Shown one piece after another: positions 1 to 7,038 of a DNA stretch of 11,382 nt. Numbering within the stretch: position 1 is the stretch's first letter; every line of letters begins with the position of its first letter. Below the pieces are notes generated by a model. The model saw nothing but the letters and a program-made list of their open reading frames with translations. It was not told the DNA's origin and did not search any database. This stretch comes from Aquimarina sp. (GTDB lineage: Bacteria > Bacteroidota > Bacteroidia > Flavobacteriales > Flavobacteriaceae). Location of the stretch: the NCBI GenBank assembly GCA_011524575.1, contig WTKB01000370.1, positions 1-11,382 on the forward strand, in the 5' to 3' direction. The translations under genes were made by a program, and so were the position numbers.

Positions 1-29
1 ATGGTTATTATATTTTTTTAAAAAATTGA

Positions 30-183
30 GAGCTGATTTAAACTCACCACTTCCTGTAATCCAGAATTTAGGAACTTAAATACCTTTAAAATGGCTTAAC
101 TACTTTGAAATAGGTATTGTTTAAAAGTAAACCAATAAGGGTAAACTTTTGAATTACAGTTCACATTGGATTTAAACATGCTG
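30..183 (-). repeat. MITE-like palindromic element, copy 1 (full, inverted orientation)
   Basis: A 154-bp element with terminal inverted repeats: the left end GAGCTGATTTAAACTCAC and the right end TTTAAACATGCTG are degenerate versions of the family ends. It is the reverse complement of copies 3, 5 and 6: the arm with the CTTCCTGTAAT motif is on the left here and the arm with GAATTACAGT on the right. Flanks are TGA and TTA, both TNA but not identical, so this looks like an older insertion. It lies 78 bp upstream of the tssH start and could influence its expression, which is inference. Confidence 0.8.
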
Positions 184-236
184 TTACCCATAAATATAAA
201 TACTATTTACGGATAAAATTATACCATTCATCTTTA

Positions 237-244
237 TATATTTG
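237..244 (+). promoter_or_regulatory. Possible Bacteroidota-type promoter -7 element for tssH
   Basis: TATATTTG matches the Bacteroidota -7 consensus TAnnTTTG exactly and ends 17 bp before the tssH ATG. I find no TTTG at the usual spacing for the -33 element, and the implied leader is very short. It is a motif match only. The 184-261 stretch otherwise holds nothing recognisable. Confidence 0.3.
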
Positions 245-261
245 TTAAAAAAAGACTTACC

Positions 262-2736
262 ATGAATGTTTCTTATACCAAAAAACTAGAGGAAGCTTTA
301 AATATTGCAACATCTATTGCTAAAGAAAACCATCACGCTAGTTATGGAGCTCCTCATTTACTAAAAGCACTCTTACATAAAAATGTAGGGCTTTCAGATT
401 TATTTTTCGCTACAGATACTGATACCTATTACATTGATGAGTGGTGTGAAGTTCGTCTGGAGAATTATCCAAAAACAGCTAATGTCCCTAATAAAATTAA
501 TTTTGATAAAGAAGTACAAGCTGTTTTTACAGAAGGAAAATCACTAATGTTAAAACTTGGTGGACAAGATATTTCTGAAGTAGCTGTACTTATTTCTTTA
601 TGTACACCAGGTGTAGGTTTTAGTTATGAGCAACTAAAAACATTACCGCTACAACCTGCTTCTATTTTAGAATATTACACTAATAATAAAAACACTTCAA
701 TTAAAAAAACAGGAATAAACAATGGTATTAATGATCAAAATTTAACTGTAGATACTAGTATACTCTCAAAGTTCTGTATTGACAAAAAAGCTCAAGGGAA
801 AAACAATGAACTTAAAAAAGTATTTGGAAGAGATGGCAGTTTAAAAACAATCATTGAAATTTTAGGAAGACATTCAAAATCTAGCGTACTAATTTTAGGG
901 GATTCAGGAGTAGGTAAAACCATACTTTTTGATGGCTTTACCCAACAAATAATCGACAGAAATATCCCTAAACCATTAGAAAATGCCGAAATTTTTGAAA
1001 TTGACCTTATAAAATTAATCTCTGGAACTACCTATAAAAGTGAAGTAGAAGACCGTTTTAAAAAAATACTAAATAGTTTAAAAAGCTTCGAAAAGCCCAT
1101 TGCTTTAATTGATAATTTACAAGAACTCACTAATAAAGATAATGGTAACACAGGACTTATTAATATTTTAAAATCAGAACTTTCAAAACATGAAATTACT
1201 TTTATAGCAACCTCATCCCAAGATGGATTTAGAAAACATATCGAACCCAACCAAGGATTAGCACGTTTATTTGAACTAGTAACTATAGAAGAACCGTCTC
1301 AAAAAGAAACCTTGCGTATTATTTCTAAATCAATTGCTCCTTATGAAAGTTTTCATGGTTTAAACATTGACTCGCAAAGTATCGAAGAAGCGATCCGATT
1401 AGCCACACGATTCACTAAAGATCGGTCTTTACCTGATGTAGCTTTTGATCTCATTGACAGAACATTATCAGCTACTAGATATATGCTAGATACGACAAAT
1501 AACCAAATTGAAAAAACAAAACAAGAAATTGAAGAAATTTTAACAATAGAAGATTCTAAACAAGTATTCACAGAATTACAATGGCTTGGAATTCAACTTA
1601 AGGAACGTTTTAGCTATTTACTATTTGCAGAACTTGAAAACGAAACACTTATAAGTAGCTGTAAAACTATTGAGGAAGTAACCTCAACTTTACAAACTAT
1701 TTTAGAAGAGTTTGCAACAATACATAAAAATACTCCTAAAAATATTACTAAAAGTTTTATCACAGCCACTATTGCAAATAAAACAGGTATTCCAATTGGC
1801 AAATTACAGACTAATGAAAAAGAACGCTTACTAGCTATCGAGAACACCCTTAAAAAAAGAGTTATTGGACAAGATGTCGCTATAAAAAGTTTATCTGGAG
1901 CTATTTTAGAGTCGCGTTCTGGACTAAGTAAACCAGGATTACCTGTTGGTTCTTTCTTTTTTACAGGACCTACAGGTACAGGAAAAACCGAACTTGCAAA
2001 ATCTTTAGCCGAATTTTTATTTCAAAGTGAAGAGGCTATCATTCGTTTTGATATGTCAGAGTTTAAAGAAGAGCATTCTGCAGCTTTATTATATGGTGCA
2101 CCTCCAGGTTATGTAGGTTATGAAGAAGGAGGAGTGCTGGTAAATAAAATTAGAGAAAGACCCTATTCCATTGTTCTTTTCGATGAAATTGAAAAAGCCC
2201 ATCCATCTGTATTTGATATTTTCCTACAAATACTCGATGAAGGAAAACTTAGCGATCGATTAGGAAAAATAGGTGATTTTTCTAACGCTGTGATTCTGTT
2301 TACCTCTAATATTGGAAGTGAACAAGTAGTGCAAGCTTTTAATAGTGGGAATACACCGAATACTTCAGACCTACTGGAAACTATGGGAAATTATTTTAGA
2401 CCTGAATTCTTGGGAAGACTTACAGAAATTGTTCCTTTTGCTCCTATAAGCAAAGATCATATTGTAAAAATATTTGATATTCAGATGAAAGATCTATACG
2501 CTGCTTTAAAAAGACAGGATATCGAATTAGAACTCTCAATGGCGGCCAAAGAACAACTTGCACTTCAAGGATTCACTCCGAAATACGGAGCACGTCCTAT
2601 TCGTGGGGTTATTCGTTCTGAAATACGTTCTGTACTTTCTAAAAAAATTATCAAGGAAGAAATTTCAAAAGGAACCAAAGTATTTCTCGATGCAAAAGCA
2701 GGTATATTGAATTGGGATTTTCAAAATAAAAAATAA
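262..2736 (+). CDS. tssH: Type VI secretion ATPase TssH (ClpV-like AAA+ disaggregase)
   Basis: An 824-residue ClpB/ClpV-type double AAA+ ATPase. In type VI secretion this protein extracts and unfolds contracted TssB/TssC sheath in the cytosol so that subunits can be reused. Visible in order: a Clp N-domain (about 5-140), first ATPase module with Walker A GDSGVGKT (213-220) and pore-loop tyrosine Y258, a middle helical region (about 400-480), second module with Walker A GPTGTGKT (569-576), pore loop GYVGY (616-620), Walker B VLFDE (638-642), sensor-1 asparagine N683, arginine-finger segment RPEFLGRL (713-720) and sensor-2 GARPIRG (776-782). Oddly, the first Walker B reads ALIDN (281-285), with Asn in place of the catalytic Glu. 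Sequence alone does not fully exclude ClpB; the adjacent sheath genes make TssH by far the better call. The 203-bp gap to tssB contains a repeat fragment. Confidence 0.92.
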   Translation: MNVSYTKKLEEALNIATSIAKENHHASYGAPHLLKALLHKNVGLSDLFFATDTDTYYIDEWCEVRLENYPKTANVPNKINFDKEVQAVFTEGKSLMLKLGGQDISEVAVLISLCTPGVGFSYEQLKTLPLQPASILEYYTNNKNTSIKKTGINNGINDQNLTVDTSILSKFCIDKKAQGKNNELKKVFGRDGSLKTIIEILGRHSKSSVLILGDSGVGKTILFDGFTQQIIDRNIPKPLENAEIFEIDLIKLISGTTYKSEVEDRFKKILNSLKSFEKPIALIDNLQELTNKDNGNTGLINILKSELSKHEITFIATSSQDGFRKHIEPNQGLARLFELVTIEEPSQKETLRIISKSIAPYESFHGLNIDSQSIEEAIRLATRFTKDRSLPDVAFDLIDRTLSATRYMLDTTNNQIEKTKQEIEEILTIEDSKQVFTELQWLGIQLKERFSYLLFAELENETLISSCKTIEEVTSTLQTILEEFATIHKNTPKNITKSFITATIANKTGIPIGKLQTNEKERLLAIENTLKKRVIGQDVAIKSLSGAILESRSGLSKPGLPVGSFFFTGPTGTGKTELAKSLAEFLFQSEEAIIRFDMSEFKEEHSAALLYGAPPGYVGYEEGGVLVNKIRERPYSIVLFDEIEKAHPSVFDIFLQILDEGKLSDRLGKIGDFSNAVILFTSNIGSEQVVQAFNSGNTPNTSDLLETMGNYFRPEFLGRLTEIVPFAPISKDHIVKIFDIQMKDLYAALKRQDIELELSMAAKEQLALQGFTPKYGARPIRGVIRSEIRSVLSKKIIKEEISKGTKVFLDAKAGILNWDFQNKK

Positions 2737-2820
2737 TCATGTGTACTTTTACAGCAATTTTAAAGACCCATTGATATAATCAGTATAAATCATTATATTT
2801 AAACCAATTCTTGCTTAAGA

Positions 2821-2867
2821 GCGTGTTTAAACGCACTACTTCCTGTAACCATATTAATTAGTTACAG
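2821..2867. repeat. MITE-like element, copy 2 (truncated end plus small hairpin)
   Basis: Preceded by TAA (2818-2820; the terminal G of the element is 2821 or 2819 depending on alignment), the sequence GAGCGTGTTTAAACGCACTA continuing into CTTCCTGTAAC matches one arm of the repeat family. The opposite arm is missing. CTGTAAC (2843-2849) instead pairs with GTTACAG (2861-2867) around an 11-nt loop. It sits in the tssH-tssB gap. The remainder of that 203-bp gap is AT-rich and shows nothing else I can support. Confidence 0.6.
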
Positions 2868-2939
2868 TAATTTCAAAGAAAAAATTATAAAAATTTAGGT
2901 ACAATTATTAAATACTAATCATTTAAAAAAATAATTACT

Positions 2940-3383
2940 ATGAATAACTATTCTTTAGGAGGATCAGAAGTAAAATCTGGATCTGGAGAGGCTATATCAG
3001 AAATTGATCAAAATAAAACATTACTTGTTCAAAAATTAACCCAAGATCCGCCTGTAAAACCTGTGGTAGTGGGAGGGCTGTCTTCTATAGAAGAAGTTTT
3101 TAGTCACTTCCAGCCAGAAGTTGAACTCACTCATGAAAATTCAGAAGGTATCGAAACTAAAGAAACTTTACATTTTAAAAATGTTGGAGATTTCACTAAA
3201 GGAGGGATTATCAATCAAAGCGAATACCTTAAAAATCTAAATGCCGAAAAGGATCAATACCTAAAGGTTGTAAAACAACTAAACTCTAATAAAGTCCTCA
3301 AAATGGCTATTGAAAACCCAGAAGCAAAACAAGCTCTATTGGAATCAATCCATTCTTTACTCACAGAACTCAAAGAGAAATAA
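2940..3383 (+). CDS. tssB: Type VI secretion contractile sheath small subunit TssB (Bacteroidota type)
   Basis: A 147-residue cytosolic protein that fits the small sheath subunit of subtype iii type VI systems. It pairs with TssC to form the sheath around the Hcp tube. After a polar, probably flexible N-terminus (1-40) comes a beta-rich core containing LHFKNVGDFTKGGIINQS (77-94), the counterpart of the F-x-x-M-x-D-F-x-P segment of canonical TssB, then a helical C-terminus (about 95-147) ending in a charged tail. Its length is somewhat below the roughly 160-170 residues of proteobacterial TssB. Identification rests on this core and on the immediately following tssC, 64 bp downstream on the same strand. 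The ATG is preceded by an A-rich stretch with no Shine-Dalgarno sequence, normal for this phylum. Confidence 0.85.
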   Translation: MNNYSLGGSEVKSGSGEAISEIDQNKTLLVQKLTQDPPVKPVVVGGLSSIEEVFSHFQPEVELTHENSEGIETKETLHFKNVGDFTKGGIINQSEYLKNLNAEKDQYLKVVKQLNSNKVLKMAIENPEAKQALLESIHSLLTELKEK

Positions 3384-3447
3384 CACCATATACATAGTAT
3401 TTGGACTCCACTATTTTATAAAAAATTAAAACCAATATTAGGTAAAC

Positions 3448-4794
3448 ATGGCATTACAAAAACAACAGGAAATAATTATTGAAAACCCTGTACAAAAATT
3501 AAAAGAAACAGAAGAAAAACTCGCTAAATATGGTGGTTTTGATTTATTAGAATCTGCTATTGAAAATGTGCAGAATATGAACCCTTCAAGAAAAGCACGT
3601 AAGCGTATTTTCCTTTCGGAGAGTTCAAAAAAATCGGAACGAGAAATGCTTGCAAAAACATTGCAGATCTGGGCAGATGTACTTTCTTCTTCTGAGGATA
3701 TTTCTGAAATGGCTTCCCTATCCGAACAGCAATCAAAAATCGCACAGGAATACCTTACAAAAAACTTAGGAAGTGCTCTAGAACAAACCCGAGACATGGA
3801 ACAATCTTACCGTTCTATGGCATTATTTTATAAAAATACCGAGTCTAGCAAAGTTAAAAATATCAATATTGTCAATGCGGAGTTGGATCAATTAAAAGAC
3901 TTAGACAACACCCGTTTTATCGATGCTATCGAAGAAGAACTCGTACAAGGATACGACCGTTTAGACCTCAGAGACAATTACGGACTTCTTGTGATTCCTG
4001 GGTATTTAGGATCTAATAAAGTGGTAGAAAAATGGGCTAAAATTGCATATAAAAATAAAGTAATGCTCGTTACCGACTTTGAACACCTTGATGAACCTGA
4101 TGATGTAATGGAGATGTTTGAACTGGCAAATCTAACAGGTGGTGATGACTATAGATCAAATGTAATCATGACATGTAACTGGCTTGTAGGACGTGGAAAA
4201 TACGATGAAGTAGGTGAAGAAGAAGATTTATTTGTACCTCCTTCTAGTGCATTAGCAGGAAAAATATACCAAACTTTAATGTCTCAAGTAACCGCTGGTA
4301 AAAAGTTTGGAGGTATTAACGAAGTAGATGGTGTGCGTTTTGACTTAAAAAAAGGTGAGATTTCTCAACTTGAAAAAATGGGATTGGTACCCATGGTAAA
4401 TGAATATGGCAAAGTAATGGCATTTTCAGCCAAAACCTTATTCAACGGAGATAATCTAGGTTTACAAACCTATTCTGTGGTACGTGTATTTGACTATGTA
4501 ACTAAGGTACTTATGGATTTCTTAAATCGTCGTGCTTTTGAAAACTTCAACGTCAAAACAAAAAAACAACTAAGTAGTCAAATCGTGAAATTTCTAGACG
4601 GAATTACAGGGCCAGATAAACTCATTGAGGATTTTTCTATTAAAAAATTCGATCAGGATCCACAACAAAAAGACCGTATTTTACTAGATATTCAAATAAA
4701 ACCCTACTTTCCAGCTAAAAACTTTATGATTAAATTAGATGGTCAAAAAGGTGATGAAGGTACAGAATGGGGTACCGATTATGAGCAATCATAA
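3448..4794 (+). CDS. tssC: Type VI secretion contractile sheath large subunit TssC (Bacteroidota DUF5458 type)
   Basis: A 448-residue protein of the Bacteroidota TssC family (known as DUF5458). With TssB it builds the cytosolic contractile sheath. It has a charged helical N-terminal third (1-165), the conserved core beginning at about 175 with the GLLVIPGYLGSN segment (179-190), then KVMLVTDFEHL (204-214), the NLTGGDDYRSNVIMTCNW segment (228-245) and the PPSSALAGKIY motif (264-274), and a C-terminal half with an FDYVTKVLMDFLNRRAFEN helix (348-366), likely in the sheath interface. The last beta-strand (412-430) is followed by an acidic, glycine-containing tail. Length is normal for the family and no frameshift is visible. 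It lies 64 bp after tssB and is probably co-transcribed. No type VI gene follows: a repeat copy and a convergent gene close the cluster here. Confidence 0.92.
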   Translation: MALQKQQEIIIENPVQKLKETEEKLAKYGGFDLLESAIENVQNMNPSRKARKRIFLSESSKKSEREMLAKTLQIWADVLSSSEDISEMASLSEQQSKIAQEYLTKNLGSALEQTRDMEQSYRSMALFYKNTESSKVKNINIVNAELDQLKDLDNTRFIDAIEEELVQGYDRLDLRDNYGLLVIPGYLGSNKVVEKWAKIAYKNKVMLVTDFEHLDEPDDVMEMFELANLTGGDDYRSNVIMTCNWLVGRGKYDEVGEEEDLFVPPSSALAGKIYQTLMSQVTAGKKFGGINEVDGVRFDLKKGEISQLEKMGLVPMVNEYGKVMAFSAKTLFNGDNLGLQTYSVVRVFDYVTKVLMDFLNRRAFENFNVKTKKQLSSQIVKFLDGITGPDKLIEDFSIKKFDQDPQQKDRILLDIQIKPYFPAKNFMIKLDGQKGDEGTEWGTDYEQS

Positions 4795-4841
4795 AAAGTT
4801 ATAAGTATTCCTTAAAAGTTATTTTTAAACTATTAATTTTA

Positions 4842-4998
4842 GAGCTTGTTTAAACTCAATACGAACTGTAATTCAAAATTTTGCCATTATTTGGTTTGCT
4901 TTTAAATGATGCGTATATCGAAACATATAAATCGTTTTAAAAGTGACCCAATTTCTTAAAATTTTAGATTACAGGGAGTAGTGAATTTAAACATACTC
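4842..4998 (+). repeat. MITE-like palindromic element, copy 3 (full)
   Basis: A 157-bp element from GAGCTTGTTTAAACTC to TTTAAACATACTC, flanked by TTA (4839-4841) and TAA (4999-5001). It has the two family arms (AACTGTAATTCAAAA on the left, TTAGATTACAGGGAGTAG on the right) and a central segment resembling copies 5 and 6. It sits exactly between the convergent tssC and the 5027-5710 gene, 28 bp from the latter's stop codon. Its long stem could end transcription from either side, which is inference. Confidence 0.85.
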
Positions 4999-5026
4999 TA
5001 AATACAAACTTTAAATTCTCAAAAAC

Positions 5027-5710
5027 CTACATACTGCTTAAACGCTTTTTGGTAGCCTCTAATACTTTTTTACTTGCTTCTAGCTGCTGTGAGAACTTTT
5101 TTATTTCAGCCTCATTAGTAATTATTAACTGCTGTTTCTCTTTAATTTTTTCTTGCATATCAACAATTGATTCTTTAGCCTTTTGAATACCCTTGTTTAG
5201 ATTTTCATCTTTTTTAGTAAAATCTTTGATATCTGACTGTGTACCTTCTATAATTTCTGTATAATACGCAGGAATATAGGTATTAATAAATCCTTCAAAA
5301 ATTTCTTTAAGTGCTGCATATTCTTTAGGGTATTCTTTAGCATCTATATACATATCGTATCCAAAAGCAGCAAATACTTTCATTTGCGAACCTACCCCCT
5401 CTCCTTCTACAATTTGTGTATAGAAGTTCAAAGCTTTAGTAGATATTTTGTTAATAACGACCTTTTCTATACTTAATAAATCTTTATTAGATAATATCCC
5501 AATCCCCCCTATTTTAAAATCATGGTTTTCTTTTAAATAATCTGCCCAAGCAGCTTTAAGAGTTTTTGTATCAGGATCTAAATTTACCTCTAAACAAGGA
5601 CGTAAGACTTTATCATATTTTATAGTAGCATTAATAGGTGTGAACGTTTGTCCACTCATATACATACCACCCAACATAAAAGTAGCTATCAATAAGTTTT
5701 TAAATTTCAT
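5027..5710 (-). CDS. Secreted protein of unknown function with C-terminal coiled coil
   Basis: A 227-residue protein I do not recognise. Residues 1-21 form a typical flavobacterial Sec signal peptide: basic KFK, a hydrophobic core, then MSGQ, with cleavage probably around Gln21. There is no lipobox cysteine, so a soluble periplasmic or exported protein is expected. The middle (about 25-155) is a mixed alpha/beta region with several aromatic residues (for example YDMYIDAKEYPKEY, 118-131). Residues about 160-225 are Lys/Glu/Gln-rich helix that should form a coiled coil. One cysteine, C39, lies in the mature part. It is convergent with tssC and separated from it by repeat copy 3. Nearness to a type VI cluster permits a guess at an effector or accessory role, but nothing in the sequence shows one. 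Confidence 0.72.
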   Translation of the reverse strand: MKFKNLLIATFMLGGMYMSGQTFTPINATIKYDKVLRPCLEVNLDPDTKTLKAAWADYLKENHDFKIGGIGILSNKDLLSIEKVVINKISTKALNFYTQIVEGEGVGSQMKVFAAFGYDMYIDAKEYPKEYAALKEIFEGFINTYIPAYYTEIIEGTQSDIKDFTKKDENLNKGIQKAKESIVDMQEKIKEKQQLIITNEAEIKKFSQQLEASKKVLEATKKRLSSM

Positions 5711-5823
5711 AGGTCAATAGATTATTTTTTAATATTCCATAAAGTTAAAAAAGTGGTGTAGGAACAGCCAAACTATATCAATTTTTATGCCAATCATAAA
5801 TTATTTACTTAAAAAATAACTAG

Positions 5824-5995
5824 AACCCTAATCGTTTGATTTCAGAAGTAGCACAAGAATCACATCAGGAAGTTACACTTGAAAGTGCTTTCAGTACCCC
5901 TACAGTCTCACCTAACCAAGCAGTAAGTTAGTGGTAGTGGAGCTGCTGCTGCTGACCTGCAACCAGAAAGACCTTCTCTTAACACCTCTCTCTAA
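5824..5995 (+). pseudogene. Frameshifted C-terminal remnant of an unidentified gene
   Basis: From 5824 a stop-free, protein-like stretch of 35 codons (including RLISEVAQESHQEV and AFSTPTVSPNQAVS) ends at TAG 5929-5931. From 5933, shifted by one base, the text continues as GSGAAAADLQPERPSLNTSL and stops at TAA 5993-5995. Removing one T near 5929 joins the two into AVSSGSGAAAAD and so on, so a single-base insertion probably broke the frame. The stretch is visibly richer in G and C than its surroundings. There is no start codon, and a stop at 5821 closes the frame upstream, so only the tail of the old gene remains. The final TAA doubles as the target duplication of repeat copy 4. I cannot tell which family it came from. 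Confidence 0.45.
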
Positions 5996-6077
5996 GAATT
6001 TGTTTAAACTCACTACTTCCTGTAATTCAAAAGTTTAAACTTTTGAATTACAGGAAGTAGTGAGTTTAAACAAGCTC
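5996..6077. repeat. Short-form MITE-like element, copy 4: near-perfect 82-bp palindrome
   Basis: The element runs from GAATTTGTTTAAACTCAC to GTGAGTTTAAACAAGCTC and is flanked by TAA on both sides (5993-5995 and 6078-6080), a 3-bp target duplication. Positions 6000-6073 form a perfect palindrome of 37 bp per arm with no loop, centred on GTTTAAAC. Only two mismatches (5998 and 5999) occur in the outer part. Its arms combine the outer sequence of one arm of the full element (ACTTCCTGTAAT) with the inner sequence of the other (TCAAAAGTTT). Confidence 0.88.
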
Positions 6078-6217
6078 TAAAGGCTGTAAAGCAAAAAACT
6101 GCAAAAAAAGAAGTTAATATATGTAATTCAACAGAAAAAACTAATACACAACTAAAATACAGTCATTTATATGCTACGAAAAAAATTATTGACGTATATT
6201 TACTGACCACTTATTAG
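6047..6217 (+). other. Open, possibly decayed coding stretch between two repeat copies
   Basis: From 6047 to a TAG at 6215-6217 there is a stop-free frame of 56 codons. The unique part (6080-6214) reads, for example, AVKQKTAKKEVNICNSTEKT and later YSHLYATKKIIDVYLLTTY. It has no ATG in a sensible place, its beginning lies inside repeat copy 4 and its stop lies on the target triplet and first base of copy 5. In such AT-rich DNA this length can occur by chance. It is either a gene fragment boxed in by two insertions or noncoding spacer. Confidence 0.2.
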
Positions 6218-6370
6218 AGCTTGTTTAAAGGGAACACAAACTGTAATTCAAAAGTTTAGGGTTTAGGTTTACTCTTAAATGATGTGCATATCGAGATATG
6301 TAAGTCTTTTTAAAGTAATCCAAGTTCTTAAAATTTTGGATTACAGGAAGTAGTGAGTTTAAACAAGCTC
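6217..6370 (+). repeat. MITE-like palindromic element, copy 5 (full)
   Basis: A 154-bp element, GAGCTTGTTTAAAGGG to TTTAAACAAGCTC, with a perfect 3-bp target duplication TTA (6214-6216 and 6371-6373). The arms are ACTGTAATTCAAAAGTTT on the left and AAAATTTTGGATTACAGGAA on the right. The centre contains CATATCGAGATATG, a small palindrome at the tip of the whole-element hairpin. Its right end is 21 bp from the ATG at 6392, so the downstream gene's expression signals must lie in or beyond the repeat. Confidence 0.9.
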
Positions 6371-6391
6371 TTAACTATAAAACTAATAACA

Positions 6392-7018
6392 ATGCCTACT
6401 TCACAAAGTTTAGATGAAATTGAAATTGTAAATGAAATTAAATCGTTTTACAAAAACACACCAAAAAAAAATAAAGTAAAAGAACATTTAGCAGTTTTAA
6501 TAGAAAAACCACAAGAATGCTTAGAAATCTTAGATTCAATAATAGCAAATAGCTCTTCTAGATTAATCGAAAATAAATCTTATAAAGCTACCAAAGCACT
6601 TGTAGAAGCTCTTGGAAGAGTTAGAGCTCAAAATCTCTTATTAGGAATAGAAAAACTACGTATAAGTGAATGTAGTGAAGAATCAAGAACAAAGATAAAT
6701 AATATTGAACTCCCTTCTGCAACAAGATTTCGACTAGCTATAGAAGGAAATTATAGAGAAATTATAGAAAATGCTGAAAAAAAGGACGAAATTACAAACC
6801 AAGATGCAGGTTCTTTAGCAATATCCGAAAAATTAGTAAAAAATTGTAATGAAGCTATTGATGTTATAGTTGCTGAAACTAGAGGTAACACTACAAGTCT
6901 TCTTGGATGTTTTTCTACCGCTATAGCTACACGCCGTCCTGAAGCTACAACTAATCCTAACCGTAATACTGGTACTATAGCAACAAGTAAACCAAGTAAG
7001 AACCCTAAAATAAAATAA
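6392..7018 (+). CDS. Hypothetical helical protein with low-complexity C-terminus
   Basis: A 208-residue protein I do not recognise. No signal peptide or membrane segment is visible, so a cytosolic protein is likely. Residues 1-165 look almost wholly alpha-helical, rich in Glu, Lys, Ile and Leu, with segments such as EHLAVLIEKPQECLEILDSI (31-50) and ATKALVEALGRVRAQNLLLG (66-85). Residues about 166-208 form a polar Thr/Asn/Pro/Ser/Lys tail ending PSKNPKIK. I chose the ATG at 6392. A GTG at 6353 in the same frame would lengthen it by 13 residues, but those codons are the terminal repeat of MITE copy 5. The gene lies between copies 5 and 6 and faces rmuC. It could be cargo or an orphan accessory gene; no function can be assigned. 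Confidence 0.6.
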   Translation: MPTSQSLDEIEIVNEIKSFYKNTPKKNKVKEHLAVLIEKPQECLEILDSIIANSSSRLIENKSYKATKALVEALGRVRAQNLLLGIEKLRISECSEESRTKINNIELPSATRFRLAIEGNYREIIENAEKKDEITNQDAGSLAISEKLVKNCNEAIDVIVAETRGNTTSLLGCFSTAIATRRPEATTNPNRNTGTIATSKPSKNPKIK

Positions 7019-7038
7019 TACTAGTTGGATTTAAGTTA

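Noticed and set aside
1032..1847. Three antisense frames of 72-77 codons within tssH
   Set aside because: They mirror the well-supported tssH frame on the other strand, with low-complexity Ser/Leu/Ile content and no family features.
262..2736. Housekeeping ClpB rather than TssH
   Set aside because: Same superfamily, but the neighbouring tssB and tssC genes and the altered first Walker B favour the type VI ATPase.
2739..2774. An 11-codon ATG frame after tssH
   Set aside because: Too short, with no start context or conservation evidence; chance frame.
3438..3797. Antisense frames of 119 and 62 codons over the tssC start
   Set aside because: They overlap the strongly supported tssC frame and have shadow-like composition.
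5941..5953. GCT/GCTGCT run as a microsatellite
   Set aside because: Only four units, and explained by an Ala-Ala-Ala-Ala stretch in the frameshifted gene tail.
6353..6391. GTG start for the 208-residue gene
   Set aside because: The added codons are the terminal repeat of MITE copy 5; the ATG at 6392 is the first start outside the element.
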